From assembly GCF_003202435.1 (NCBI RefSeq), contig NZ_QJHK01000010.1:62001-126000 (forward strand): a DNA stretch of 64,000 nucleotides. Direction: 5' to 3'. The position numbers and the translations under genes are program-made. Below the pieces are notes generated by a model. The model was not told the origin of the DNA and searched no databases. It saw only the letters and a program-made list of their open reading frames with translations. The DNA comes from Flavobacterium cheongpyeongense (GTDB taxonomy: Bacteria; Bacteroidota; Bacteroidia; Flavobacteriales; Flavobacteriaceae). Below are positions 1-8,619 of this stretch, piece by piece (within the stretch, counting starts at the first letter, position 1; each line of letters starts with the position of its first letter).

Positions 1-243
1 AAGAGGTTTTTGTTCACGACCATTTTAAAAAATTTGACTTTAAAAATAGTTGAGATGGAAAAAATACTTTTTAAAATAAACTGCTATGCTGCAGAAAATG
101 GAATTATCATCAAAGTCATCTCCCTTTATCAAAGTATTCAGTACTATCTGGGAATTGTATTTCCAGTCTGACAAAATCGGTGCTTGGGATTCTTTCAAGA
201 AGCATTAACTAAAAATGAATTATAAATTTTTAATACATACATT
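1..243. other. Upstream region with two uncertain short ORFs
   Basis: No recognisable gene. A plus-strand frame open from the window edge ends at 171, with an internal ATG at 55 (38 residues). A second frame, 86-208, could encode a 40-residue peptide ending WDSFKKH. Neither resembles a family I know. The region may hold the tail of an upstream gene plus the promoter of the BON gene at 244. Confidence 0.3.
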
Positions 244-912
244 ATGAAAACCAACGAAGAATTACAAAAAGACGTTCAAAATGCCATTAAATGGGAACCT
301 CTTTTACATGCTGCAGAAATTGGAGTAACCGTAAAAGATGGTGTAGTAACCCTAACGGGTATGGTAGACGGATATTATAAAAAAAAGGAGGCTGAAACCG
401 CAGCCAAAAATGTATCGGGAGTAAAGGCAGTTGTAGAAAAAATAGAAATTAAATACTCCCATACCTTTACCAAAACTGACAATGATATCGCCAATGAAGT
501 CTTAAAAGCCTTAAAGGACAATTGGGCTGTGGCAGAAGATCATGTTAAGGTAAAAGTAGAAGATGGCTGGGTCACACTTGAGGGTGAACTGACCTGGAAT
601 TTTCAGAGACAAGATGCCAAAACTGCCATCAGCTTCCTGCCGGGAGTAAAAGGGGTGACCAATGAGATCAAAATCAAATCGGACATCAAAGATGCTATCG
701 AAAAAAAGGATGTCGAAAAAGCACTGGCAAGAAGCTGGTCACTGAACGCTAAAAATATCACGGTGACTGTAAATGGTACCAATGTAAAATTAACAGGTTT
801 TGTTGATTCGATTTATCAAAAAGATCAAGCCGAAAAAATCGTCTGGAAAACTCCAGGGATATGGTCCATTGACAATGATCTTGTTGTGGAATATGATTAT
901 GCCATTTTATAA
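244..912 (+). CDS. BON domain protein (three BON domains), copy 1
   Basis: A 222-residue protein made of three consecutive BON domains (about residues 5-70, 80-147 and 150-220). The first two carry the family signature of a Val-Thr-Leu strand followed by Gly (DGVVTLTG, DGWVTLEG). No signal peptide is visible, so it is probably cytoplasmic, unlike OsmY-type periplasmic BON proteins. BON domains are thought to bind lipid or membrane surfaces and are typical of stress proteins. It is clearly paralogous to the gene at 6158: both begin MKTN-(E/D)-ELQK and share WE-LL-AAEIGV. A hairpin terminator follows. The substrate or ligand is unknown. Confidence 0.93.
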   Translation: MKTNEELQKDVQNAIKWEPLLHAAEIGVTVKDGVVTLTGMVDGYYKKKEAETAAKNVSGVKAVVEKIEIKYSHTFTKTDNDIANEVLKALKDNWAVAEDHVKVKVEDGWVTLEGELTWNFQRQDAKTAISFLPGVKGVTNEIKIKSDIKDAIEKKDVEKALARSWSLNAKNITVTVNGTNVKLTGFVDSIYQKDQAEKIVWKTPGIWSIDNDLVVEYDYAIL

Positions 913-921
913 ATGCAGAAC

Positions 922-948
922 AAAACAGAGGGCAATGTCCTCTGTTTT
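922..948 (+). terminator. Rho-independent terminator after BON copy 1
   Basis: Ten-base inverted repeat AAAACAGAGG / CCTCTGTTTT with a 7-nt loop, followed by T-rich sequence, 10 bases after the stop codon. Confidence 0.75.
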
Positions 949-1022
949 TATTTACAAACCTCGGCTCATTGATCTCTAAATTAAAAGTATTACAAGATTA
1001 CCAAAACACTTAAAATAAGCTT

Positions 1023-2069
1023 ATGATATCGATAAAAAGAGAAGGGATTATACTGGAGAAAACCGAACTTGTATTTGAAGACGAAGGGGTAATGAATCCG
1101 GCTGTTATCAAAAAAGGAGATGCTGTTCATCTTTTTTACCGGGCCGTACGCCATGGTAATTATTCAACTATAGGCTATTGTAAACTAAAGGGACCATTGA
1201 ATATTGTTCAACGAAACACTGTGCCTCTTATTATTGCTGAATTTGACTACGAAAGTCACGGAATAGAAGACCCCAGAATAGTAAAAATTGAAGGCGTTTA
1301 TTACCTGACCTATACCGCATTTGATGGTGTAAATGCTTTAGGATGTCTGGCAGTTTCGACAGATTTAATTCATTTTGAAAAAAAAGGGATAATAGTACCC
1401 ACTATTACTTATAGCCAGTTTAATGAATTGACAAATGCTGAAAATTTAAACAACAGCAAATATTTCAGATACAACCAGCACAACGGAATGGTCGAACAAG
1501 ATGGCAAAAAAATACTCCTATGGGATAAAAACGTTATTTTCTTTCCCCGAAAAATAAAAGGTAAATTCTGTTTTATGCACCGCATTAAACCCGAAATCCA
1601 GATCATTGTTGCTGTTAGTTCACTTACAGATCTAACAAATGCATTCTACGAGGATTACTTCATGAATTTTAATGACCATATTTTACTCTCACCAAAATAC
1701 GATCATGAATGCAGTTATGTTGGTGGAGGATGTCCGCCGATAGAAACGCCCAAGGGATGGCTTATTATTTATCATGGGGTCAAGGACAGCATTGATGGAT
1801 ATGTATATTCGGCCTGCGCTGCTTTATTGGATCTTGATCATCCGCAGATTGAAATAGCACGCCTGCCCTATCCTCTTTTCAGTCCAAAAAGGGATTGGGA
1901 ACTGGAAGGAGAAGTCAATAATGTGTGTTTCCCCACAGGAACAGTTGTCTTTGAGGATACTTTATATATCTATTATGGTGCCGCAGATGAACAAATAGCC
2001 TGCGTATCGGTTAGCTTATCAGGTTTAATTAATGAATTAATACTTAATACTAAAAAAAATGACAATTAA
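1023..2069 (+). CDS. GH130-family glycoside phosphorylase/hydrolase-like protein
   Basis: A 348-residue five-bladed beta-propeller protein of the GH130 type (family known for beta-mannoside phosphorylases). The hallmark GIEDPR motif is at residues 80-85, with Asp83 in the position of the proposed catalytic acid, after NPAV near residue 25 and LFYRA at 37-41. No signal peptide is seen, so it should be cytoplasmic. Its stop codon lies inside the start of the next gene (11-bp overlap), so it is co-translated with a GT4 glycosyltransferase. That pairing suggests making and phosphorolysing an intracellular oligosaccharide, which is inference. The real substrate cannot be read from sequence. Confidence 0.88.
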   Translation: MISIKREGIILEKTELVFEDEGVMNPAVIKKGDAVHLFYRAVRHGNYSTIGYCKLKGPLNIVQRNTVPLIIAEFDYESHGIEDPRIVKIEGVYYLTYTAFDGVNALGCLAVSTDLIHFEKKGIIVPTITYSQFNELTNAENLNNSKYFRYNQHNGMVEQDGKKILLWDKNVIFFPRKIKGKFCFMHRIKPEIQIIVAVSSLTDLTNAFYEDYFMNFNDHILLSPKYDHECSYVGGGCPPIETPKGWLIIYHGVKDSIDGYVYSACAALLDLDHPQIEIARLPYPLFSPKRDWELEGEVNNVCFPTGTVVFEDTLYIYYGAADEQIACVSVSLSGLINELILNTKKNDN

Positions 2070-4419
2070 GACTCCGCTTCTAAACAGTATCAGCCTATGG
2101 GCATCAAAAAAAAACACAGCTATTTCAGAGGATAAAAAAGAGCATAAAATACCTGAAATTTTATTTATCACCTCATTTCCTGCCCGCGAATGCGGTATTG
2201 CAACCTATTCTGAGGACTTAATTGCTGCTTTAAATAATAAGTTTGAGAGTTCTTTTAATATAAAGGTCGCTGCTCTGGAATCCATAAATGACAGCTATAG
2301 TTATGGTGATGCTGTGGATCAAATTCTTAAAACGGATTCTGCTGATTCCTACCAGAAGCTCTCTGAATACTGCAATAGCGATGAGGGAACTAAGCTACTT
2401 TTAATACAACATGAGTTCGGACTCTTTAAAAATAATGAGACCGATTTGATTAAATTCTTAAGCGCTTCGATAAAACCTGTTTTAATTGTCCTTCATACTG
2501 TTTTGCCTCTGCCCAATCAGGAGATGAAACGAAATATTATCGAAATGGATACCTTTATTGACGGATTTATTGTCATGACTCAAAGATCCGCTGCATTGCT
2601 GCAGAACGTTTATGGCATTGACAGGGAGAAAATTTCGGTTATTGCCCATGGAACCCATTTGGTAAAACATGGGGATAAAGAAATATTAAAAGAAAAATAC
2701 GGACTTGCAGGTAAAAAAGTAATCTCCACTTTCGGACTCTTAAGTTCTGGTAAATCAATTGAGACCACTTTAGATGCACTACCGGTTATCACAAGCCAAA
2801 ACCCTTCTATTTTATTTTTGATCATTGGGAAAACTCACCCGTCAGTAGTTAAAGAGGAAGGAGAAAAATATCGGGATTTTCTAAAAAAAAGAGTCGAAAT
2901 CTTAGGACTGCAAGAGAACGTAAAATTTATTAATGTCTATTTGCCATTAGAGGAATTACTCGAATATTTGCAGCTTACAGATATCTATCTTTTTACCTCC
3001 AATGACCCGCATCAGGCTGTAAGCGGCACTTTTTCCTATGCAATAAGCTGTGGCTGTCCCATTATATCTACCCCAATTCCACATGCACTTGAAGTACTTC
3101 AGGATGGAACCGGAGTTATCATTGAGTTTGGAGATACGATACAATTGGCTGAAGAAGTTCTAAGGCTTTTAAAAAATTTACAGTTTCGTAAAGCTATTTC
3201 GGCCAACGGCATCCACAAAATGGCACCTACGGCATGGGAGAATTCCGCAATTGCACATGCCGGATTATTTAAAAAAATCATAGCCGAAAAAATAGATTTG
3301 CATTATAAAATTCCGGAAATAAATCTGAGCCATTTCAAAAATTTAACCACTTCATTTGCCATGATCCAATTTTCAGTAATCAACCATCCTGATATCAGCA
3401 CAGGATATACTTTAGATGACAATGCCCGTGCATTAGTGGCTATCTGCCAGCACTATGAATTGAAAAGGGAGCCTGAGGATTTAGAACTCATTGAAAAATA
3501 TTATAGTTTTATCAAATTTTGTCTGCAGGAAAATGGGAGTTTTTTGAACTATGTCAACATAGATCAAGAATTTACCAAACAAAACAGTGAAAATCTGGAG
3601 GATTCCAACGGAAGAGCAATCTGGTCTCTGGGTTTTATGCTTTCCCTTTCCAGTATTTTTCCTGTCGGATTTACAGCAGATGCCGCAAAGACCATGAAGA
3701 GAGCTTTACGAAAAGTACATACAATTTATTCCACAAGAGCAATGGCATTTGTCATTAAAGGAGTTTATTATCGTAACAAAAATGCGGTAGATTTTGAAAA
3801 TATTGCACTTATAAAACTGCTTTCGAATCGATTGGTAAAAATGTACAGACATGAATGCAAATCTAACTGGAAATGGTTCGAAAGCTATCTGACTTATGGC
3901 AACAGCATACTGCCCGAAGCGCTTCTTTGTGCCTACTTAGCCACAGGTGAATATCAATATAAGGAAATTGCCAAAGAATCTTTTGATTTTCTTTTATCTC
4001 ATATTTTTACAGACAATAAGATCAAAGTAATATCCAATAAGGGATGGCTTGACTCAAACAGGCATAAAAAAGAAACCGTAGGCGGAGAACAGCCCATTGA
4101 TGTTGCCTATACGATTCTTGCCCTTGAGCGATTCAATGGTGTTTTTAAAAATTCATCCTATCTGGAAAAAATGGAAACTGCTTTTAGCTGGTTCTTAGGC
4201 AATAATCATTTGCACAAGATCATCTATAATCCATGCACTGGCGGCTGCTATGACGGTATGGAAGAAAATTATATTAATCTCAATCAGGGTGCAGAATCTA
4301 CAGTAAGCTATTTAATGGCACGTTTAACTATGGAAAAATATACTGCTAAAAAAGAGCTGCTGCATAAAAACACAAGTAAAATCAAGCTTTCGGAGAATAT
4401 TACTGCTTTAAACATATAA
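2059..4419 (+). CDS. GT4 glycosyltransferase fused to an (alpha/alpha)6-type domain
   Basis: A 786-residue two-part protein. Residues about 30-400 form a GT4/GT-B glycosyltransferase: the N-terminal SFPARECGIATYSEDL sugar-transferase start, the FGLLSSGK segment at the second Rossmann fold, and the C-terminal SGTFSYAISCGCPIISTP region where GT4 enzymes bind the nucleotide sugar. Residues about 425-770 are helix-rich with TGYTLDDNARAL and WKWFESYLTYGN, resembling (alpha/alpha)6-barrel domains of glycosidases. It overlaps the GH130 gene by 11 bp. I infer a cytoplasmic bifunctional glycan enzyme linked to stress metabolism. Donor and acceptor are unknown. Confidence 0.88.
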   Translation: MTIKTPLLNSISLWASKKNTAISEDKKEHKIPEILFITSFPARECGIATYSEDLIAALNNKFESSFNIKVAALESINDSYSYGDAVDQILKTDSADSYQKLSEYCNSDEGTKLLLIQHEFGLFKNNETDLIKFLSASIKPVLIVLHTVLPLPNQEMKRNIIEMDTFIDGFIVMTQRSAALLQNVYGIDREKISVIAHGTHLVKHGDKEILKEKYGLAGKKVISTFGLLSSGKSIETTLDALPVITSQNPSILFLIIGKTHPSVVKEEGEKYRDFLKKRVEILGLQENVKFINVYLPLEELLEYLQLTDIYLFTSNDPHQAVSGTFSYAISCGCPIISTPIPHALEVLQDGTGVIIEFGDTIQLAEEVLRLLKNLQFRKAISANGIHKMAPTAWENSAIAHAGLFKKIIAEKIDLHYKIPEINLSHFKNLTTSFAMIQFSVINHPDISTGYTLDDNARALVAICQHYELKREPEDLELIEKYYSFIKFCLQENGSFLNYVNIDQEFTKQNSENLEDSNGRAIWSLGFMLSLSSIFPVGFTADAAKTMKRALRKVHTIYSTRAMAFVIKGVYYRNKNAVDFENIALIKLLSNRLVKMYRHECKSNWKWFESYLTYGNSILPEALLCAYLATGEYQYKEIAKESFDFLLSHIFTDNKIKVISNKGWLDSNRHKKETVGGEQPIDVAYTILALERFNGVFKNSSYLEKMETAFSWFLGNNHLHKIIYNPCTGGCYDGMEENYINLNQGAESTVSYLMARLTMEKYTAKKELLHKNTSKIKLSENITALNI

Positions 4420-4469
4420 ATCATCATCCAAAAATGTTGCTAAAAAACAAATCAGATCAGTCCGATGAT

Positions 4470-5072
4470 TTAAAGATACTTCACTGCCGAGAGTTCTAGT
4501 TCTGTATTAAATTCATAAAGCCGGGGCTGGCCTGTGGGGATATTTACCTTGACAATGTCAAGCGGATCGATGTTTTCAAGGTACATCATCAGGGATCTTA
4601 AACTGTTGCCATGGGCTACTATTAAAATATTTTGACCCATTTTTAATTTTGGTTCTACTTCTGTTTTATAATAAGGAACCACGCGGTTATACGTATCCAG
4701 CAGGCTTTCTCCTCCTGGAGGACATATATCGTAGCTTCTTCTCCAGATATCCACTTGTGCCAAGCCATACTTTTGCGCTGTTTCATCTTTGTTGAGTCCC
4801 TGCAAAGTACCGTACATACGCTCATTAAAAGCTTTATTTTTTACAATAGGAATCCTTACCTTCATTTCAGCGAGAATAATTTGCAGGCTCTGCTGCGCCC
4901 TTGTAAGCATGGAAGTATAGGCGATATCAAAAACATAATCAATCAGTTTTTGCCCTGCCTGTTTTGCTTGTTCTCTTCCAAGGTCAGTGAGCGGAATATC
5001 CAGGATTCCTGTAAAACGGTTCTCTAAATTATAAAGCGATTGTCCGTGTCTGACAAAGATTAATAGTGCCAT
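4470..5072 (-). CDS. gpmA: 2,3-bisphosphoglycerate-dependent phosphoglycerate mutase (short form)
   Basis: A 200-residue histidine phosphatase superfamily protein that interconverts 3- and 2-phosphoglycerate in glycolysis. The phosphorylated His is in VRHGQSLYN (His9), followed by NRFTGILDIPLTDLG. FNERMYGTLQGLNK, typical of true mutases, supplies the acid residue, and the second catalytic His is in VAHGNSLRSLM. It is shorter than the usual 230-250 residues but matches the known short GpmA forms. It is transcribed opposite to its stress-island neighbours, so it is a separate unit. Other histidine phosphatases are possible, but the mutase-specific motifs make this assignment strong. Confidence 0.92.
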   Translation of the reverse strand: MALLIFVRHGQSLYNLENRFTGILDIPLTDLGREQAKQAGQKLIDYVFDIAYTSMLTRAQQSLQIILAEMKVRIPIVKNKAFNERMYGTLQGLNKDETAQKYGLAQVDIWRRSYDICPPGGESLLDTYNRVVPYYKTEVEPKLKMGQNILIVAHGNSLRSLMMYLENIDPLDIVKVNIPTGQPRLYEFNTELELSAVKYL

Positions 5073-5243
5073 TTTTTTTCATTAAAACCAGTATCAAAGC
5101 TAACGTAAAAACAGCCTGAGAAAGTGTTCCAGATCACTCTTTACAATGTTAATGATCATTTCCCTATTGGCTGTTTTAGACCAAATTTGCTGGACAGATT
5201 TAAAAACTAAATCCTCTAAATCCAATCTCTAAAAATTACAATC

Positions 5244-5345
5244 ATGAAAACATTATTCGCACTTATCGCCCTAGCCGCTTTAACAGCCACTATCCTTATG
5301 AATACTGTAGGCAGAAGAGTCAAACCAACTAAAACCAAGTCCTAA
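5244..5345 (+). CDS. Possible small membrane peptide (33 aa)
   Basis: A 33-residue ORF with an N-terminal hydrophobic helix (LFALIALAALTATILM) followed by a basic tail rich in Arg and Lys, 18 bp upstream of the DUF6629 gene. The composition fits a single-pass membrane microprotein, but it has no family I recognise and could be non-coding. Confidence 0.4.
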   Translation: MKTLFALIALAALTATILMNTVGRRVKPTKTKS

Positions 5346-5363
5346 ACCCTAAGCTATTTCTTT

Positions 5364-6047
5364 ATGTGTTTCTCTGCTACAGCAAGTTTTAGTGCCGGGA
5401 TTGTCCTTGCAGTTATTGGAGTCGCCTCCATAAAAAAAATACAGCATCGCTCACAAACTATGTTTGCCTTAATCCCTTTTATATTTGCCATACAGCAGTT
5501 CTCTGAAGGATTATTATGGTTATCCATTCCCAATGAAAAGTGGTCCTGTCTGCAAACCAGTATTACTTATTTTTATCTGATTATCGCACAAATTATCTGG
5601 GCCGTCTGGGTTCCGGTTGCCATACTGCTTTTGGAAAAAGAACAAACCCGAAAGCAAATGCAAAGAATACTTGTGGCAATTGGGATGTTTGTTTCGATGT
5701 ACCTTACTTACTGTTTGTTCCATTTTAGTATTAGATCCGAGATTGACTGTTATCATATAGCCTATATCCAGACTTATCCCGAGGACTTTCGGGTGATGGG
5801 TGGATTGCTTTATATCATTGCTACAATACTTCCTCCTTTCTTTTCACACATCAGACGCATGTGGTGGTTAGGGGTAATGGTTTTGATATCCTACATCGTT
5901 ACAACTGTTTTTTATGAAAGTTATCTGGTATCAGTATGGTGCTTTTTTGCTTCCGTGATTAGTTTATCGGTATACCTGATCTTGTCAGAGATAAAAATAA
6001 GTCATCGTGAAGAAATATACCTGAAAAGAGCTGTAGGACGGAACTAA
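5364..6047 (+). CDS. DUF6629-family multi-pass membrane protein
   Basis: A 227-residue integral membrane protein with about seven hydrophobic segments. It starts with MCFSATASFSAGIVL, the conserved beginning of the family I recall as DUF6629, and contains FAIQQFSEGLLWL, also typical. No catalytic motif is visible and the function is unknown. It sits between stress-type genes and follows the small peptide at 5244 by 18 bp, so the two may be co-transcribed. Confidence 0.72.
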   Translation: MCFSATASFSAGIVLAVIGVASIKKIQHRSQTMFALIPFIFAIQQFSEGLLWLSIPNEKWSCLQTSITYFYLIIAQIIWAVWVPVAILLLEKEQTRKQMQRILVAIGMFVSMYLTYCLFHFSIRSEIDCYHIAYIQTYPEDFRVMGGLLYIIATILPPFFSHIRRMWWLGVMVLISYIVTTVFYESYLVSVWCFFASVISLSVYLILSEIKISHREEIYLKRAVGRN

Positions 6048-6111
6048 AAAAAATCAGTTCATCACGATATGTAACTAGAATCAGTTTTTAGAATGTCGAC
6101 GATCATTTATC

Positions 6112-6137
6112 AAGACTTTGATAAGGCGCAACTTTAC
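6112..6137 (+). promoter_or_regulatory. Bipartite motif AAGRCTT-N9-GCAAYTTTRC, copy D
   Basis: AAGACTT (6112-6118), nine bases, then GCAACTTTAC (6128-6137), 20 bp before the BON copy 2 start codon. Three other exact-spacing copies lie at 24294, 25438 and 26098. The right half overlaps a near-match to the Bacteroidota -7 box (TAnnTTTG). This could be a promoter class or an activator site. Confidence 0.5.
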
Positions 6138-6157
6138 TTCCATAAATCTATACACAA

Positions 6158-6817
6158 ATGAAAACCAACGACGAACTACAAAAAAAAATCATAGAAGCCA
6201 TAAATTGGGAACTCCTATTATCAGCCGCAGAAATTGGCGTTGAAGCTTCTGACGGAATTGTTACCCTAACGGGATCGGTAAACAGCTATGCAAAAAAAGA
6301 AGAAGCCGAAGCAGCAGCTAAAAATGTATCGGGCGTAAAAGTGGTAGTAGAAAAAATCGAAGTAGTACTCAACGATAAAACTCAAAAGTCAGATAATGAA
6401 ATTGCAGCCGAAATTATAAACGCTTTCAAATGGCATTGGGATATTCCGCATAACAGAGTGCAGGTAAAAGTCGAAAATGGCTGGGTAACACTTACCGGTT
6501 CTCTGGAATGGAACTACCAGAAAGAAGAGGCTAAAAAAGCAGTAAGCGTGCTCATAGGTGTCAAGGGGATCATCAATAACATTATGATTATCTCTTTGTC
6601 CAAAGACCGGATCAATAAAAAAGACATTGAAGATGCTATAGAGCGAAACAAAATTATAGGAAATATAGCCATCACAGTCGAAGTTATAGACAATTCTGTT
6701 ACGCTAAAAGGGAATGTCGAATCCTGGTTTCAAAAAAATGAAGCAAGCCGTCTGGCCTGGAAAACTCCTGGTGTACTGGAGGTCAAAAACAACTTACATG
6801 TAGAACTTGAGCAATAG
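6158..6817 (+). CDS. BON domain protein (three BON domains), copy 2
   Basis: A 219-residue paralogue of the protein at 244 with the same three-BON layout (about residues 5-70, 80-147 and 150-217) and the motifs DGIVTLTG, NGWVTLTG and NSVTLKG. No signal peptide or lipobox is visible, so a cytoplasmic location is inferred. A bipartite promoter-like motif shared with three genes of the 24-26 kb region lies just upstream. Thirty-six bases separate it from the next gene, so 6158-7659 may be one transcript. Confidence 0.93.
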   Translation: MKTNDELQKKIIEAINWELLLSAAEIGVEASDGIVTLTGSVNSYAKKEEAEAAAKNVSGVKVVVEKIEVVLNDKTQKSDNEIAAEIINAFKWHWDIPHNRVQVKVENGWVTLTGSLEWNYQKEEAKKAVSVLIGVKGIINNIMIISLSKDRINKKDIEDAIERNKIIGNIAITVEVIDNSVTLKGNVESWFQKNEASRLAWKTPGVLEVKNNLHVELEQ

Positions 6818-6853
6818 CCCTGAAACATTCCCTGGCAAAAAAAAATATGAATT

Positions 6854-7165
6854 ATGGAAAAAGTAAATATGGATAGTCTGGTCACCGTACTGGCCGAAAT
6901 TGAAAATCTGGGATTTACATCCCAATTTGAAATTAATGGAAAAACCATGGTTTCGCTTAAAACAGATAATCATTATATGCCGGATCAAATAAAAATAGTC
7001 CATTTCTATCGTTTTGAGGGAGAATCCAATCCTGAGGACAGCTCTATCATGTATGCTATTGAGACCCATGATAAAGAAAAAGGAACCCTTGTGGACGGTT
7101 ACGGAATCGCCTCAGATTCTGCAACAACAGATTTTATATGCAAAGTAAATGATATTCATAAATGA
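6854..7165 (+). CDS. Small conserved cytoplasmic protein (misnamed PRPP-synthetase-like family)
   Basis: A 103-residue soluble protein with FYRFEGESNPEDSSIMYAIE and GTLVDGYGIASD. These match a small Bacteroidota family that is often labelled phosphoribosylpyrophosphate synthetase although it is far too short for that enzyme and lacks its PRPP loop. The function is unknown. It overlaps the next gene by 4 bp (ATGA), so the two are translationally coupled. It lies in the stress island behind BON copy 2. Confidence 0.7.
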   Translation: MEKVNMDSLVTVLAEIENLGFTSQFEINGKTMVSLKTDNHYMPDQIKIVHFYRFEGESNPEDSSIMYAIETHDKEKGTLVDGYGIASDSATTDFICKVNDIHK

Positions 7166-7659
7166 TAACTTCACCAAAGATGAAAAAACTGAATCCATCC
7201 ATTACGATCATTTTTGTAATCTCGGCAAGTATAATTCTACTGAACCGATACACCCAGTTTCATATTAATGATTACAGGGTGCATTTTTTCTTTCTTTTTT
7301 TTTCTGTATCTTTAATGGTAATTCTGATTGGACAGTTTTTTAAAAAATTACAAAGCAATTGGTCGATCATTGCTGTTTTCCTAATCATTGGCATCCTATG
7401 CGGGCTTAAAGCTTTTTTTACATGGGGCGGAGACTGGAAAACACAAACCATACTTTACAGAAATATTCAAAATAAAGGCAAAACAATCAATTATCAATTG
7501 CGTGGAGACCGATTTGCATTTGGATACAAAAAACGAATTATAGGTATCTACCATCTGGCACCTTTTATGGAGTGGACAATAGATGTAGATACACTTTATC
7601 TGGATAAAACAAAATGGAGAAAGATAAATCTGCAGGTCAATGAGATGAAACTCAAATAG
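7162..7659 (+). CDS. Unknown three-helix membrane protein
   Basis: A 165-residue protein with about three N-terminal membrane helices (residues 12-30, 38-58 and 68-88) followed by a soluble tail of about 75 residues that is rich in aromatics. It overlaps the preceding gene by 4 bp. I do not recognise a family. An alternative start is the second Met at residue 7, which would drop the overlap. Confidence 0.6.
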   Translation: MITSPKMKKLNPSITIIFVISASIILLNRYTQFHINDYRVHFFFLFFSVSLMVILIGQFFKKLQSNWSIIAVFLIIGILCGLKAFFTWGGDWKTQTILYRNIQNKGKTINYQLRGDRFAFGYKKRIIGIYHLAPFMEWTIDVDTLYLDKTKWRKINLQVNEMKLK

Positions 7660-7688
7660 AAAAAAAATAATAACCTAAAACTACTGTA

Positions 7689-8582
7689 ATGGAATTTATA
7701 GATTATTATAAAGTTCTCGAGATACCCAAAACGGCAAGCAAAGCCGAAATTAAGAAAGCCTACCGGAAACTGGCCAGAAAATACCATCCTGATCTGAATC
7801 CGAATGACAGGCAGGCTGAAAAGAAATTCAAAGAAATCAACGAAGCCAATGAAGTGCTGGGCAATGAGGAAAACCGTAAAAAATATGATACATACGGAAA
7901 AAACTGGAAACAAGCCCAGGAGTTTGAAAAATCAGGTTACAATCCAAATGATCGGCAAAGTTCCGCAAGACAGTATCAGGATGGTAATTCCGAAGAAAAT
8001 TTTTCGCAGTTCTTTCAATCGATGTACGGCAGTGGCAATTCGCAGCGAAGAAGCACGTCTAAATTTAAGGGAGAAGATCTGAATGCACAATTTCAGCTAA
8101 CCTTAAAAGAGGCATTTTCTACCCATAAGCAGATCATCACTGTTAATCATAAAAATATCCGAATTACCATTCCCGCCGGAGTTGAGAATGGACAGACCAT
8201 AAAAATTCCAGGACATGGCAGCAGTGGTATTAATGCAGGACCAAATGGTGATTTATTCCTAACTTTTTCCATAACTGATAATGCTGATTTTAAGCGTGAA
8301 GGCAACAATTTGTACAGCAATACCGAATTAGATGTTTTTACCGCTGTTCTGGGAGGCGAAATTACTATCAATACCTTCGATACAAAAGTAAAACTCAATG
8401 TACCTGCAGGAACACAAACAGGAACAAGGGTAAAATTAAAAGGGAAAGGTTTTCCTGTTTATAAAAATGAAGATCATTTTGGAGATTTATACATCACTTA
8501 TATTCTTAAAACACCTGTTAACCTTACCGAGAAACAAAAAGAACTCTTTGTTGAACTTTCTGAATTAAGTACTTCTGAATAA
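7689..8582 (+). CDS. CbpA-like J-domain co-chaperone (type II DnaJ)
   Basis: A 297-residue Hsp40. The J domain occupies residues 4-70 with the invariant HPD at 33-35 (YHPDLNPND). A Gly/Ser-rich linker covers about 75-130. Two DnaJ C-terminal substrate-binding beta domains cover about 130-290 (ITIPAGVENGQTIKIPGHG, then LNVPAGTQTGTRVKLKGKG). There is no CxxCxGxG zinc domain, so it is a CbpA/DnaJB-type rather than the housekeeping DnaJ. It should stimulate DnaK ATPase under stress. Its place before a universal stress protein fits a stress regulon. Confidence 0.93.
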   Translation: MEFIDYYKVLEIPKTASKAEIKKAYRKLARKYHPDLNPNDRQAEKKFKEINEANEVLGNEENRKKYDTYGKNWKQAQEFEKSGYNPNDRQSSARQYQDGNSEENFSQFFQSMYGSGNSQRRSTSKFKGEDLNAQFQLTLKEAFSTHKQIITVNHKNIRITIPAGVENGQTIKIPGHGSSGINAGPNGDLFLTFSITDNADFKREGNNLYSNTELDVFTAVLGGEITINTFDTKVKLNVPAGTQTGTRVKLKGKGFPVYKNEDHFGDLYITYILKTPVNLTEKQKELFVELSELSTSE

Positions 8583-8619
8583 GCCAAAATAATTATTGCA
8601 GTTTTAAAAATAAATTACC

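Noticed and set aside
6854..7165. Phosphoribosylpyrophosphate synthetase
   Set aside because: Homologues are often given this name, but 103 residues without PRPP or ATP motifs cannot be that enzyme.
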